A DNA stretch of 26,138 bases, from the IMG/VR virus record IMGVR_UViG_3300025305_000116, positions 1 through 26,138 of that record. The stretch is one strand, 5' to 3'. Below, one piece after another: positions 1 through 8,400 of the stretch. The position numbers and the translations under genes were made by a program. Within the stretch, counting starts at the first letter, position 1. Each line of letters opens with the position of its first letter. The stretch is from a virus. Below the pieces are notes generated by a model. It was not told the origin of the DNA. It saw nothing but the letters and a program-made list of their open reading frames with translations, and did no database searches.

Positions 1-1
1 T

Positions 2-433
2 ACCGATAGAATGGTAGACGATTTCTTAGGTGCTCAAAAGGCACGAATGAGAGAAGCATATGGCGATGCCGCTACTGTTGTTGGTGGGAAAGATAAACTA
101 GACAATCTCTTTAAATGGGCTGCTGAAAGCTTATCATACGAAGAACAAGTCCAGATTAATGTTGGACTATCAAGCCCCGCTTATGAAGTAACTCTAAGAG
201 GCTTGAATGATATGTACAATACAAGATCAAATAAAACAGCCAAGGCTAATGAGCCTGCCAGTTTACAAAACAGACAACCAGTAGCTGATACTCAGGCTGG
301 TTATGTAGCATATTCAACTAAACGAGAGTTTTATGCTGACAGAAACAACCCTCGTTTTAAAACAGACAAAGCGTTTCGTGCTGCTGTAGAACAGCGTATG
401 GTGCGAACCGATTATAACAGATTACCAAATTAA
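2..433 (+). CDS. Capsid assembly scaffolding protein, C-terminal part (T7 gp9-like), 5'-truncated
   Basis: The reading frame is open to the left edge (codons from base 2), and no ribosome binding site fits before the ATG at base 11. I therefore read this as the last ~143 residues of a longer protein; scaffolds of T7-like phages are usually 250-350 residues. What is visible is acidic and helical at first, then a low-complexity linker, then a basic tail with an NPRFKTDKAFRAAVEQRM segment. That tail resembles the C-terminal part of T7 gp9-type scaffolds, which binds the capsid inner face and ends in a 'DPRY-D-AYR-EV' type sequence. Its position directly before the major capsid gene is the strongest evidence. 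Scaffolds drive procapsid assembly and leave before or during packaging. The stop codon lies within the first base of a potential hairpin stem that begins the following leader. The family assignment is inference from context and a short motif. Confidence 0.75.
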   Translation, partial: TDRMVDDFLGAQKARMREAYGDAATVVGGKDKLDNLFKWAAESLSYEEQVQINVGLSSPAYEVTLRGLNDMYNTRSNKTAKANEPASLQNRQPVADTQAGYVAYSTKREFYADRNNPRFKTDKAFRAAVEQRMVRTDYNRLPN

Positions 434-538
434 GAGGTGATAGACTCTTAATAAACTACCAGACTAGCTGTCTTGTAGTGATCTTCCGTTCAGGAAAGGT
501 TGCTTGATGGCTAAGAGGTCGTAGATGAATACTCCTAG
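431..538 (+). other. Run of four potential RNA hairpins in the capsid gene leader
   Basis: Four consecutive inverted repeats occupy this stretch. Hairpin 1: TAAGAG (431-436) with CTCTTA (445-450), perfect, including the scaffold stop codon. Hairpin 2: 456-464 with 470-478, eight pairs around one mismatch and a 5-base loop. Hairpin 3: TTCC (484-487) with GGAA (493-496). Hairpin 4: CTAAGAG (511-517) with CTCCTAG (532-538), six pairs and one mismatch. Each is modest alone, but together they cover most of the stretch. They could be RNase III processing sites or 5' stabilisers of the capsid mRNA, both known from T7 late transcripts, or a structured RNA of another kind. I found no tRNA cloverleaf. 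Confidence 0.4.
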
Positions 539-546
539 GGGAACAA

Positions 547-575
547 TTGAAGTCTATGTATATATTTTCTATCAT
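547..575 (+). promoter_or_regulatory. Candidate late promoter upstream of the capsid gene
   Basis: TTGAAG (547-552) and TATCAT (570-575) are separated by 17 bases, which fits a bacterial sigma-70 promoter with 4/6 and 5/6 consensus matches. The 20 bases from 547 also match 16 of 20 bases at 11806-11825, in the only other sizeable intergenic gap before a virion gene block. The two copies start 66 and 71 bases before their ATGs. The sigma-70-like -10 element is not conserved in the second copy, so the shared part may instead be a promoter for a phage-encoded RNA polymerase. AT-rich sequence produces such matches easily. Confidence 0.4.
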
Positions 576-612
576 ATATTAACACAGTCTTTAATTTCTA
601 AGGAGAAATATT

Positions 613-1872
613 ATGACATCATCAGGAAGTCCCCAAGGGGACCTACTCAATACCCATCTACCCTATCGCGGAGACGTGGCGGCGGCAACGTCAGGCACTA
701 GTCAGATAGCTGGTTCAGGTGACGGTAAATTATGGCTCCCGATTTGGTCGGGAGAAGTTATTCATGCTTATGACGAATACAATACATTCGAAAGCTTGGT
801 AACAAGTAAAACAATAGCAAGCGGACGCTCAATGCAATTCCCAATCACGGGAACAGTTGACATCCAAGCCGCTTGGAACGCAGGCGAAGAATTAGTAGGC
901 GGAACAGATGCTAAGTCAACCACATTCAATGTGAGTCTTGACGCGCGTCCTATCGCAGCATTCTTCGAAACTGATAACATCGACTTGATGATTACTCAGT
1001 GGGAATACCGAGCAGAATTGGCACGACAAGCAGGTCTAGCACTTGCTAATGCTCGTGATAAGCAAATCTGGTCATTCCTTTGTCGCGCTGGTGCAACCAA
1101 TCAACTTGGTGCAACAACAGATCCTCGTCCACAAATGGGTTTGGATACTGTTATTTACGGCGGTACAGTTGAAGCAAATGCAGATCACCTTGGTGCTATG
1201 TGGGGTACTGCAACTGTCAAAGAACGAACAGATGCTGCTCTTGAACTCTTAGCTTCTCTTGAGAAGTTCTTAGTTCACTTGCAAGAAAATAACATTGACG
1301 CAGGTCAAGTTTACTGTGCTGTTTCACCTCAAGCGTTCATGGATATCCGTGCGTTAGGTGTAGCCAGAGTAGATACTGATCTGAACGATGGTGGTAACCA
1401 ACTTATGTTCAACGGCTCCGCCGTTGGTGGATTTGGTACTGGACTAGGTGGACCTTTAACACAAGGCATGGCTAAGATTCGGGATACCCTAACTTATATG
1501 GGTGTTACCATTGTGAAAAGTAATCACATTATGACAACTGATATTTCAGATTCAAGTTCAGCTGATATTGGTGAGGCTCGTTACGGTCTTAACTTTGCTC
1601 TTGCTAAAGTTGGTGCTGCTATGTGGACACCTGAATGCATTGCTTCTCTTAAGTTGCAAGGCGTGAAGGTAGATACTGTAGATGATATTCGTCGTAACAC
1701 ACAGTTCACTGTTGCTTCAACAATGAATGGTACTGGTGTTCTTCGTCCAGAATGTTGTGCTCTGTTCTCAGGGTACGAACCTACGGATGCAACTCCAACT
1801 CGTACAGACGTTGCAGCTGCTGGAACTGGGCTCGATCTTGCTGGCGCAGGTGCAGAGTACACAGCAGTGTAA
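613..1872 (+). CDS. Major capsid protein (T7 gp10-like, HK97 fold)
   Basis: This 419-residue protein builds the icosahedral head shell. Residues ~40-95 carry the T7 gp10-type signature: a hydrophobic start, GEV at 47-49, then an ASGRSMQFP segment near 69-77 that matches the 'SSGKSAQFPV' block of T7 gp10, followed by an AGEEL element (90-94). This is the N-arm/E-loop region of the HK97-fold shell proteins. The length is a little above T7 gp10A (345 aa). The ATG has a good ribosome binding site, AAGGAG at 600-605, 7 bases upstream. The gene follows the scaffold and ends in a strong terminator, consistent with very high expression. Codon use is visibly less AT-rich than in the neighbouring genes, with many GCT, GGT and CGT codons, as expected for the most abundant virion protein. 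I see no convincing frameshift site for a gp10B-like extended form. Assignment by family resemblance plus position. Confidence 0.93.
   Translation: MTSSGSPQGDLLNTHLPYRGDVAAATSGTSQIAGSGDGKLWLPIWSGEVIHAYDEYNTFESLVTSKTIASGRSMQFPITGTVDIQAAWNAGEELVGGTDAKSTTFNVSLDARPIAAFFETDNIDLMITQWEYRAELARQAGLALANARDKQIWSFLCRAGATNQLGATTDPRPQMGLDTVIYGGTVEANADHLGAMWGTATVKERTDAALELLASLEKFLVHLQENNIDAGQVYCAVSPQAFMDIRALGVARVDTDLNDGGNQLMFNGSAVGGFGTGLGGPLTQGMAKIRDTLTYMGVTIVKSNHIMTTDISDSSSADIGEARYGLNFALAKVGAAMWTPECIASLKLQGVKVDTVDDIRRNTQFTVASTMNGTGVLRPECCALFSGYEPTDATPTRTDVAAAGTGLDLAGAGAEYTAV
629..642 (+). other. GC-rich palindrome at capsid codons 6-10
   Basis: GTCCCCAAGGGGAC is a perfect inverted repeat starting 16 bases after the A of the capsid start codon. 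A second perfect hairpin (7-bp CTCCCGA/TCGGGAG stem, 5-base loop) lies at 736-754. In an AT-rich genome two such GC-rich stems within the first 150 bases of the most highly expressed gene are noticeable. They may simply reflect codon choice, or they may affect mRNA stability or ribosome loading. Confidence 0.35.
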
Positions 1873-1904
1873 TTTAGTTTATAATTTAATTATTATATAC
1901 ATCG

Positions 1905-1941
1905 GGTCCCTTGCCTCTCTGAGGTGAGGGACCTTTTTTTT
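1905..1941 (+). terminator. Rho-independent terminator after the capsid gene
   Basis: The left arm 1905-1917 pairs with 1921-1933 over 13 bp without mismatch (two G-T wobbles), around a TCT loop, followed at once by eight T residues (1934-1941). This is a textbook intrinsic terminator. It lies 33 bases after the capsid stop codon, the same place as the T7 late terminator behind gene 10. Partial read-through would make the capsid mRNA much more abundant than that of the downstream genes. Confidence 0.95.
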
Positions 1942-1942
1942 A

Positions 1943-1955
1943 TAAGGAGGTGATC
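1943..1955 (+). promoter_or_regulatory. Full-length Shine-Dalgarno sequence before tail tubular protein A
   Basis: TAAGGAGGTGATC is an uninterrupted 13-base complement of the conserved bacterial 16S rRNA 3' end (GATCACCTCCTTA), immediately before the ATG at 1956. Other genes here have 5-7 matching bases. The site decides the start: a GTG at 1950 would lie inside it. The strong site may compensate for low mRNA level after the terminator. Confidence 0.85.
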
Positions 1956-2609
1956 ATGGGAAGTATATCAAGACTTGAAGCAGTAAATCATATGCTGCTT
2001 ACTGCAGGTGAGAGCATAGTCGCAGATTTAGACGATAGCTCTGGTATAGATACAGGCTTAGCCGAATTTGTTTTAGACCAAGCTTCGAAAGATTATCAAC
2101 TTAGGGGACTGGCTAGCAATAAGTTTGTAAAGAAGTATAAACTATCGTCTGCTGGTGAGATTGTTTTACCTGATAATGTCATTGCCGCTGAACTAGTATC
2201 TAATCATACTGATACTGATGGCAATGTTATTATAGGTATAGATCGTCAGAAGAAACTATTCAATATAGTTAACAATACATTGGATTGGAAATCAGATACA
2301 GAATATAAAGTAGAGATTGTATTTGAATTAAGTTGGGAAGACCTGTCAACCCCAGGACAAAGAGGTATACTTTCTTCGGCTATGAGACAATATCAATTAA
2401 TTGTACAGGGAGATGATATCTCCGATAGATACCTTGGGGAAGCTGAAGGTATACACAGGGCTAGAGCTAAAGCAGCTGATATAAATGATAGACGCTCTTC
2501 TATATTTAATAGTGGTAGCCGTATAATGCTCCGTGCTTTGACTAGAGAATCAGGAGGTGCTGGTAATGATCCTGCACGGTTTAGGTTCTGGCGGCATAGA
2601 GGAGTATAA
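1956..2609 (+). CDS. Tail tubular protein A (T7 gp11-like)
   Basis: This 217-residue protein is close in length to T7 gp11 (196 aa), the gatekeeper ring joining the portal to the tail nozzle. The N-terminus, with LEAVNHMLLTAGE followed by an acidic stretch and a helix ending in YQLRGL, matches the gp11-type 'AVN-iL-s-GE ... L-d---(a)-lQ-RGW' pattern. A later helix rich in R, A and E (IHRARAKAADINDRR) corresponds to the long C-terminal helix of the family. I start it at ATG 1956 because the 13-base ribosome binding site ends at 1955; an in-frame GTG at 1950 is not usable. It sits between the capsid terminator and tail tubular protein B, the canonical T7-like order. The C-terminus is basic (FRFWRHRGV). 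Its stop is two bases before the next start, so translational coupling is likely. Confidence 0.9.
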   Translation: MGSISRLEAVNHMLLTAGESIVADLDDSSGIDTGLAEFVLDQASKDYQLRGLASNKFVKKYKLSSAGEIVLPDNVIAAELVSNHTDTDGNVIIGIDRQKKLFNIVNNTLDWKSDTEYKVEIVFELSWEDLSTPGQRGILSSAMRQYQLIVQGDDISDRYLGEAEGIHRARAKAADINDRRSSIFNSGSRIMLRALTRESGGAGNDPARFRFWRHRGV

Positions 2610-2611
2610 AG

Positions 2612-5443
2612 TTGAGTAAGTATAACCCAACTACAATCCCCATAAACTCTCTTTCGGGAGGAGTAGGACGACAAGCACAGTCTAAAAGACTACCGTCTGA
2701 AGCACACACCCTTGAAAATGTATTCTGTACATTAGAAAGATCTGTGGAACGCAGAACTAATACAGAAATGGTGTTAAATGAGAACGGTGCAGTAGAAGCT
2801 TTGGGTAGAGGTGGAGATAATACCTGGTATCATTGGTTTGCTATAAGTGAAGAGTCACGGTTTCTTATTTCAGTGAATCAAGATGCCACAAAAAAAGAAT
2901 TAATGCTAGATATATGGAAGCTTTCAGGTGATGGTGCTATATCTAAAGTATCCGAAGATAAAATAACAATTGAAGATGAATGCTTTAAATATTTAACATA
3001 TAAGATAGATAATACTAAAGAAAATATTAAGTCAGTTGCTATTGGAACTAGCTTACTTCTTTTAAATACCGAAGTTAAGGCTGGCTTTACTTCAGATGGT
3101 TCTTTTACCACGATGTACAATTTGGATGGTAGCAGGAACAACGAAGAAGATATAACAGGTAAAGAAGAAGATTATCAGACAGCAGCATCTGTAGATAGGA
3201 AGCAAGATGCGGTATTATGGAGTCAGTTTAGTAGTTTCTTACCGGGAGATGTGGTTATAGATGATGGAGATATTAATACTGAAAATTCTGCGACGCGTGG
3301 TATATGGCAGGTTAACTTAAATATAGAGGGGGAAACCGTTGGTCCTGAAAATAAACATCCCTATTATGCATATAGAAATGACAGGGATAGAGGTACAATA
3401 GAAGACATTGCAAACGCTCCTCCATCTTTTACAGATCTAGCAGTAAAGGATACTTATTATATTAAAAAAGGTGGCGTTCGTCACGCTGATTGGGGAACAT
3501 TTAAGCTAGAGGATAGTAGTGATGCTGAAACAGTTATTTCGGATGGTGCTCAAATAAGGTGTAATGTTGCTACTGGTGGTTCTGAGGTATGGAAGATAAA
3601 CAAATGGAGACCAGTGCATGATGATGATGGAAATAGGCGGTATACAGAATTTATATCTGTTAAAGACTACGTGTATCCAGATCCAGATAAATCCTACTTG
3701 GGTCAATCTGTTACAGACCTAACAAAACTTAGGCTGCCTCCAGATTCTAGTGATATAATAGATAGAAATAATGCTGAAACAATGATTAAAAATCTCTATC
3801 CTTCTACAGGTGATTCTGTTGGTAGGGGTAAAATATATTACTTCTCTACACCATATGCATCCTTAGTTCCAGGATACTATAGAGTAAAGAGCTTTGAAGA
3901 TCAGCCGTACTTACATAACGTAAGAACACCCGATAAGATGTCCTTGTTAGATAAGAATAGGATGCCTATGCAACTGGACTATGATCCAGATACTGATGAA
4001 TGGCTTCTTAGAACTATAGGATGGGATCCACGAACAGGAGGTACTGAAGAATCTAATCCAGGACCAAGTCCGTTTCGTAATGCGGATGGGACAGCCCGTC
4101 AATCAGAGATTACAGCTATAGCTTTTTATAGGGATAGGTTATTTCTTGCGGCTGGTGATGTATTATTCTCTAGTAGGCTAGGAGATTTTGATAATTTCTG
4201 GATTAAGGATCCAAGTAATATTGTTTCTACAGATCCGCTTGATCTCAGTGTTAGTTCTAATAAGTATTCACCTATTAATAGTATGATACCTTTCAATGAT
4301 TATCTATTTATTAATACCGCTGGTGATACCCAATTTGAATTGATAGGTTCTGAGAATCAGATAACACCCTTTACTGCAGAGATTGCACCAACAACATTTT
4401 TCTCGACAATATCTACGCTAGAACCACAACTAATGGGTACTCAGATTTATTTCTTTGCTGAAGGTCGTTTGTATATATACTTTGGACAAACACAAACTAA
4501 TATCAACCAAGCTGTAGATGTATCTTTGCATTGTCCAGGTTATTTACCAAAAACACCTAAAGCTATAACAGTATCTCCCGCACATAATTCAATTTATTTT
4601 GTAGATAGCGATAATCCTAATGAAATATTTACATATGTTAATAGATTTGCAGGAGATACAGTTGTACAGAATGCTTTCTTTAAACAGATATTAGATAGTA
4701 GTATTAACATTCAAGACCTAACTGTATTTGGTGACTACTTATATATTACCGCAAGAGAAGAAGGATATAGTACAGTATACTTACAAAGAATGCTGCTAGA
4801 TACAGCAGGAGAAATTAGAAATGACGCTCTGTTGGATAACAAGTTTATATTAGGAGAAGGAAACTATTCCTCTGAGTCGGGTTATACCTCCTATAGTATA
4901 GAGAATATAGCTTTGAATAGTATAAATAAGGTTGTAGTTAGGAGTTTTCACGAACAAGGCGGGTCGGTATATGATGCCTACGCTACTACAGTAGATAATT
5001 ATCCCTACCCAGTAACTACTGTAAGGGTATACGGAGATGTGACGACATTACCACTTGAAGCTGGTACTTCTTATAAGTCTTTAATAGAATTATCTGAGCA
5101 ATTTGTAAGAGATGATAAGAATAATGTAAGGAATGGGGTACTTAATTTAAGAAGCCTATCTTTGCGTCATGCTAATAGTGGATCATATAATGTAGAGATA
5201 GCACGAAGATCACGAACGCCTGAGATATATGAGTTTACCCCTTTTTATGTGGGTACTACGGGAGACGAACCATTTCCATTTAAGAATTTAGAAATAGATG
5301 GAGAATTTTTAATGAGAGTATTTGGATTATCTAATGAATTAAGTATTAAAATTGAATCAGATTATCCAGTACCATTTAACATAACAAATATAGAATTTCG
5401 GGGCAAGTTTAGTTCCCGTGATAGTTTACTTGAAAGACGATAA
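2612..5443 (+). CDS. Tail tubular protein B / tail nozzle (T7 gp12-like), TTG start
   Basis: This 943-residue protein is longer than T7 gp12 (794 aa), which forms the hexameric nozzle of the short tail. The N-terminus (residues 14-48) has the family start 'SGGVGRQ...RLPSEA...NVFCTLERSVERR', equivalent to T7 gp12 'GGISQQP...QV-GW---TEGLQKRPP'. Around residue 500 comes the most diagnostic block: FYRDRLFLAAGDVLFSSRLGDFDNFW, then STDPLDLSVSS and an N-D-YLFINTAGDTQFEL segment, the standard gp12 beta-propeller signature. The start is a TTG with a GAGGAG-type site 8 bases upstream; the next in-frame ATG is about 50 residues in and would remove the conserved N-terminus, so TTG is favoured. The gene is more AT-rich than the capsid gene and shows no frame interruption. 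It is followed directly by the tailspike, whose ribosome binding site (AAGGAG) overlaps this stop codon. Confidence 0.93.
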   Translation: MSKYNPTTIPINSLSGGVGRQAQSKRLPSEAHTLENVFCTLERSVERRTNTEMVLNENGAVEALGRGGDNTWYHWFAISEESRFLISVNQDATKKELMLDIWKLSGDGAISKVSEDKITIEDECFKYLTYKIDNTKENIKSVAIGTSLLLLNTEVKAGFTSDGSFTTMYNLDGSRNNEEDITGKEEDYQTAASVDRKQDAVLWSQFSSFLPGDVVIDDGDINTENSATRGIWQVNLNIEGETVGPENKHPYYAYRNDRDRGTIEDIANAPPSFTDLAVKDTYYIKKGGVRHADWGTFKLEDSSDAETVISDGAQIRCNVATGGSEVWKINKWRPVHDDDGNRRYTEFISVKDYVYPDPDKSYLGQSVTDLTKLRLPPDSSDIIDRNNAETMIKNLYPSTGDSVGRGKIYYFSTPYASLVPGYYRVKSFEDQPYLHNVRTPDKMSLLDKNRMPMQLDYDPDTDEWLLRTIGWDPRTGGTEESNPGPSPFRNADGTARQSEITAIAFYRDRLFLAAGDVLFSSRLGDFDNFWIKDPSNIVSTDPLDLSVSSNKYSPINSMIPFNDYLFINTAGDTQFELIGSENQITPFTAEIAPTTFFSTISTLEPQLMGTQIYFFAEGRLYIYFGQTQTNINQAVDVSLHCPGYLPKTPKAITVSPAHNSIYFVDSDNPNEIFTYVNRFAGDTVVQNAFFKQILDSSINIQDLTVFGDYLYITAREEGYSTVYLQRMLLDTAGEIRNDALLDNKFILGEGNYSSESGYTSYSIENIALNSINKVVVRSFHEQGGSVYDAYATTVDNYPYPVTTVRVYGDVTTLPLEAGTSYKSLIELSEQFVRDDKNNVRNGVLNLRSLSLRHANSGSYNVEIARRSRTPEIYEFTPFYVGTTGDEPFPFKNLEIDGEFLMRVFGLSNELSIKIESDYPVPFNITNIEFRGKFSSRDSLLERR

Positions 5444-5454
5444 GGAGCAGATAA

Positions 5455-8400
5455 ATGACAACGTATGACAATCAATCTAATGCAACAGGGGTAATATATA
5501 CGCCTACATCTAGCGATTGGTCACTAGATGTAGACGGAACATATAAGGTAAACATATCATCACTATCCCTCGATCCAAAAGTTACAACAGCAGATCAAAT
5601 AGTAGTCATACGCCAATTTGATTTCGATACTATTGTTTCAACTCCTAGCCCTCTCCTAACAGGTGCCGAAACTTGGGAAGTGTGGACACTACCTAAAGCT
5701 AACTCATCTGGTAGTACAATGTATTCTCTTTCTGGCGATGGTAGTTCTGTGACGGTAAACATGTCTGTTACCGCTGCTGATTATTTGTATCAAAGAACTG
5801 TAGGTAATACTACTACAGAAATTCAACTACCTGTATTTGATTCCTCAGCAGATACTGTATATATCATGCGTAAGACTCAAGACCTAATGAACTATATTAA
5901 CTGGACAGCTGGATCAAGAATTACAGCGTCTCAACTTAATCATGGGTTACTTCAGTTACTAAATATATCCCAAGAACTATCTGTTATGCAGGATAATAAG
6001 AATACCTTAGATCCCTTTGTTGGGAAACCTGGTGGTATATGCCCTCTAGAGGCAGACGGTACAATATCTAATACATACATCGGTTCAGCAACATTAAGTA
6101 ATACTGTTGGTGATGGTCTAGAAGGGGATGGTAGTAGTACTACTCCTCTAAAGGTAGACCTTGCTGGAACAGATGGTGTAGAGAGTGGTCTTGCTTTCGA
6201 TGGAAGCGGTGATCTTAAAGCTGATACTATAGATAACCTAACATCCTCGACTGAAGTTTATAAACCATTATCAGCTAAGCAAGGATATACTCTTGATCAA
6301 AAGATTGCAGGACTCGATTCTGCCTTTACATACAAAGGTACTATAGATATTGATGCTGGAGCTGGTCAAGCTGCACCATCTGCGGTTGCTGGCGATACTT
6401 ATGATATTATCGAAGGTGACGGGGGTACAACTACAGTAACTTTATCAAACTTTAATAATATATCCGCCACTAAAGGAGATATCATTAGATACAATGGCTC
6501 AGCTTGGGTCGAAGTAGATCAAGCTCAAGTTGTTAGAGCCGATGGTACAGTTGCTCTTAATACAGCACAGGTAGCTGTAACACAAAGTGCAGCTGATAGT
6601 ACTACTAAGGTTTCTACTACAGCTTTTGTACAACAAGAAATAACTGGAACCAAGCTTTCAGAACTTAGTGATGTAGAAACTGATACAGATGACACAGGCG
6701 GTAATATGATAGTTTGGGATACCGACTCGTGGGAGCCCCTAAGACTAGAAACAGTAGACTATACTAAACAAGTCATTACTACAGGGAGCGATCTATCAGC
6801 AATAGACGGAGTAACATTGTCTGGTACTCCTTCAACTGGACAAGTTTTAAATGTAGGTGGGGATGGACAATGGGTCAACGCCACTGTTTCCAATGATTCA
6901 TATGTAGCAACAGTAGCAAGCTCTGCTGATGCTGGTGGAGGTGCTGATGATAGTGCTGCTGTATATACTGCTTGGAATAATGCGAACTTAGGACACGGGG
7001 GAATACCTACATCAAGTACTCTGTCATATCTAGAGTTTGCTGGTGCTAAGCACCTTATGAGTGCTACCAATAATGGTGCTCCTGCTGGTACTAGATTAAG
7101 TTTTACCGCTAAACAAGGTATTACCTACAGAAACGGAACTCTTCAGTTTAACGAAGTGACACCTTTTGATGGTACATGGACTACGATGCTCACTACTAGT
7201 GGTACTACCCTAAATACAACAACTCTTGAGAATGATAATGACTACCCTGCTGAATGGGGAGACTACTATATAAAGGTACCTACATCTGGCGTTCCGTTTA
7301 TGTTTGAGGGTGCTTTAATTAGAATAGGAACTAATGACGCTTTGCAATCCTCTATTCCTCTCGGCTGTGACAAAGAAAGCACAGTAAAAGTTCGCGCTGG
7401 TGAAATGAATGTTGTTCAAAGTGTTGATAGACCTACTGGAAGAGTACGTCTCAAGTATCCTATTAAAGCAAGAATAGATGATCTTGAAGAGATTATAATT
7501 CCTACTGTTTCGGCAACGGCTGCTTATGTAGACATTGTCCTTGATGATCCTATACCAGCATCAGCTGATAACGATACTATAATTTTAGAGAGAGCAGACG
7601 GTACGAAAGATACCTTTACAGCTACAACTGGTACTCCTGCCGCTAATGAGTGGGTTCATAGTACTGCTACAGATACCTATGGTGCAAATATGGCAACTGA
7701 AATAAATAGCCATCCTTCATGGGTTGCTGCTTATACAACAGGTACTAATACAATAAGAATAACCCAAGCTATTGCTGGTGTAACAGGCAACACCGCTGTT
7801 GGTGGAACCATACTTGCAGGTGATGGTGTTGTTGGTAATCCTATAACTCCTTCCCTAGCAGGTGGAACCTCACCACAAATTTCTGATCAAGTATTCGATA
7901 ATATGGTATTTGAGGATCTCAATACAGGATTCTGGGAATTAGATACAAACTCAGTAGCTGGTACTGGGAGTACATCAGTAACCGTAACCCTACCAAGAGA
8001 TCATGGCTTAGCTAATGGAGTAACATTCACTGGACAAATGGATTCCTGTAATATATCTGGTGGCGTTAGTGGTACTCCATATTATTCTGATATAAATACA
8101 CCGATAGTTTATACTGCGGTTGTTGATACTGATACAGGTAGTAGTAATACCCTTACCGCTACATTAAATAATTCTAAAACTCTAGATACTGGAAATTTTG
8201 GTGGTAGGAATGCTCAATTACACTATGGTGAAAATAATGGAATCTACTTAACGTATGCTAAGAATATTACATTCCGAAACTGTACCTTTAAGGGGTTTGG
8301 TATAGCTGTATGGTTAAAGTTCTGCGATAATATCACCTTTGAAAGCTGTACATTTGAAAATGGATCTAATATCCCGCGACCTTACTATGTAAATCAGTTG

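Noticed and set aside
434-612. tRNA gene or hammerhead ribozyme in the capsid leader
   Set aside because: No cloverleaf with a plausible T-arm and acceptor stem could be built, and the hammerhead core (CTGATGA...GAAA) is absent.
1850-1930. T7 gp10B-like frameshift extension of the capsid protein
   Set aside because: No clear slippery heptamer precedes the stop, and the alternative frame shows no beta-sandwich-like extension; it runs directly into the terminator.
1950-1955. GTG start at 1950 for tail tubular protein A
   Set aside because: It lies within the Shine-Dalgarno sequence itself; ATG 1956 has correct spacing.
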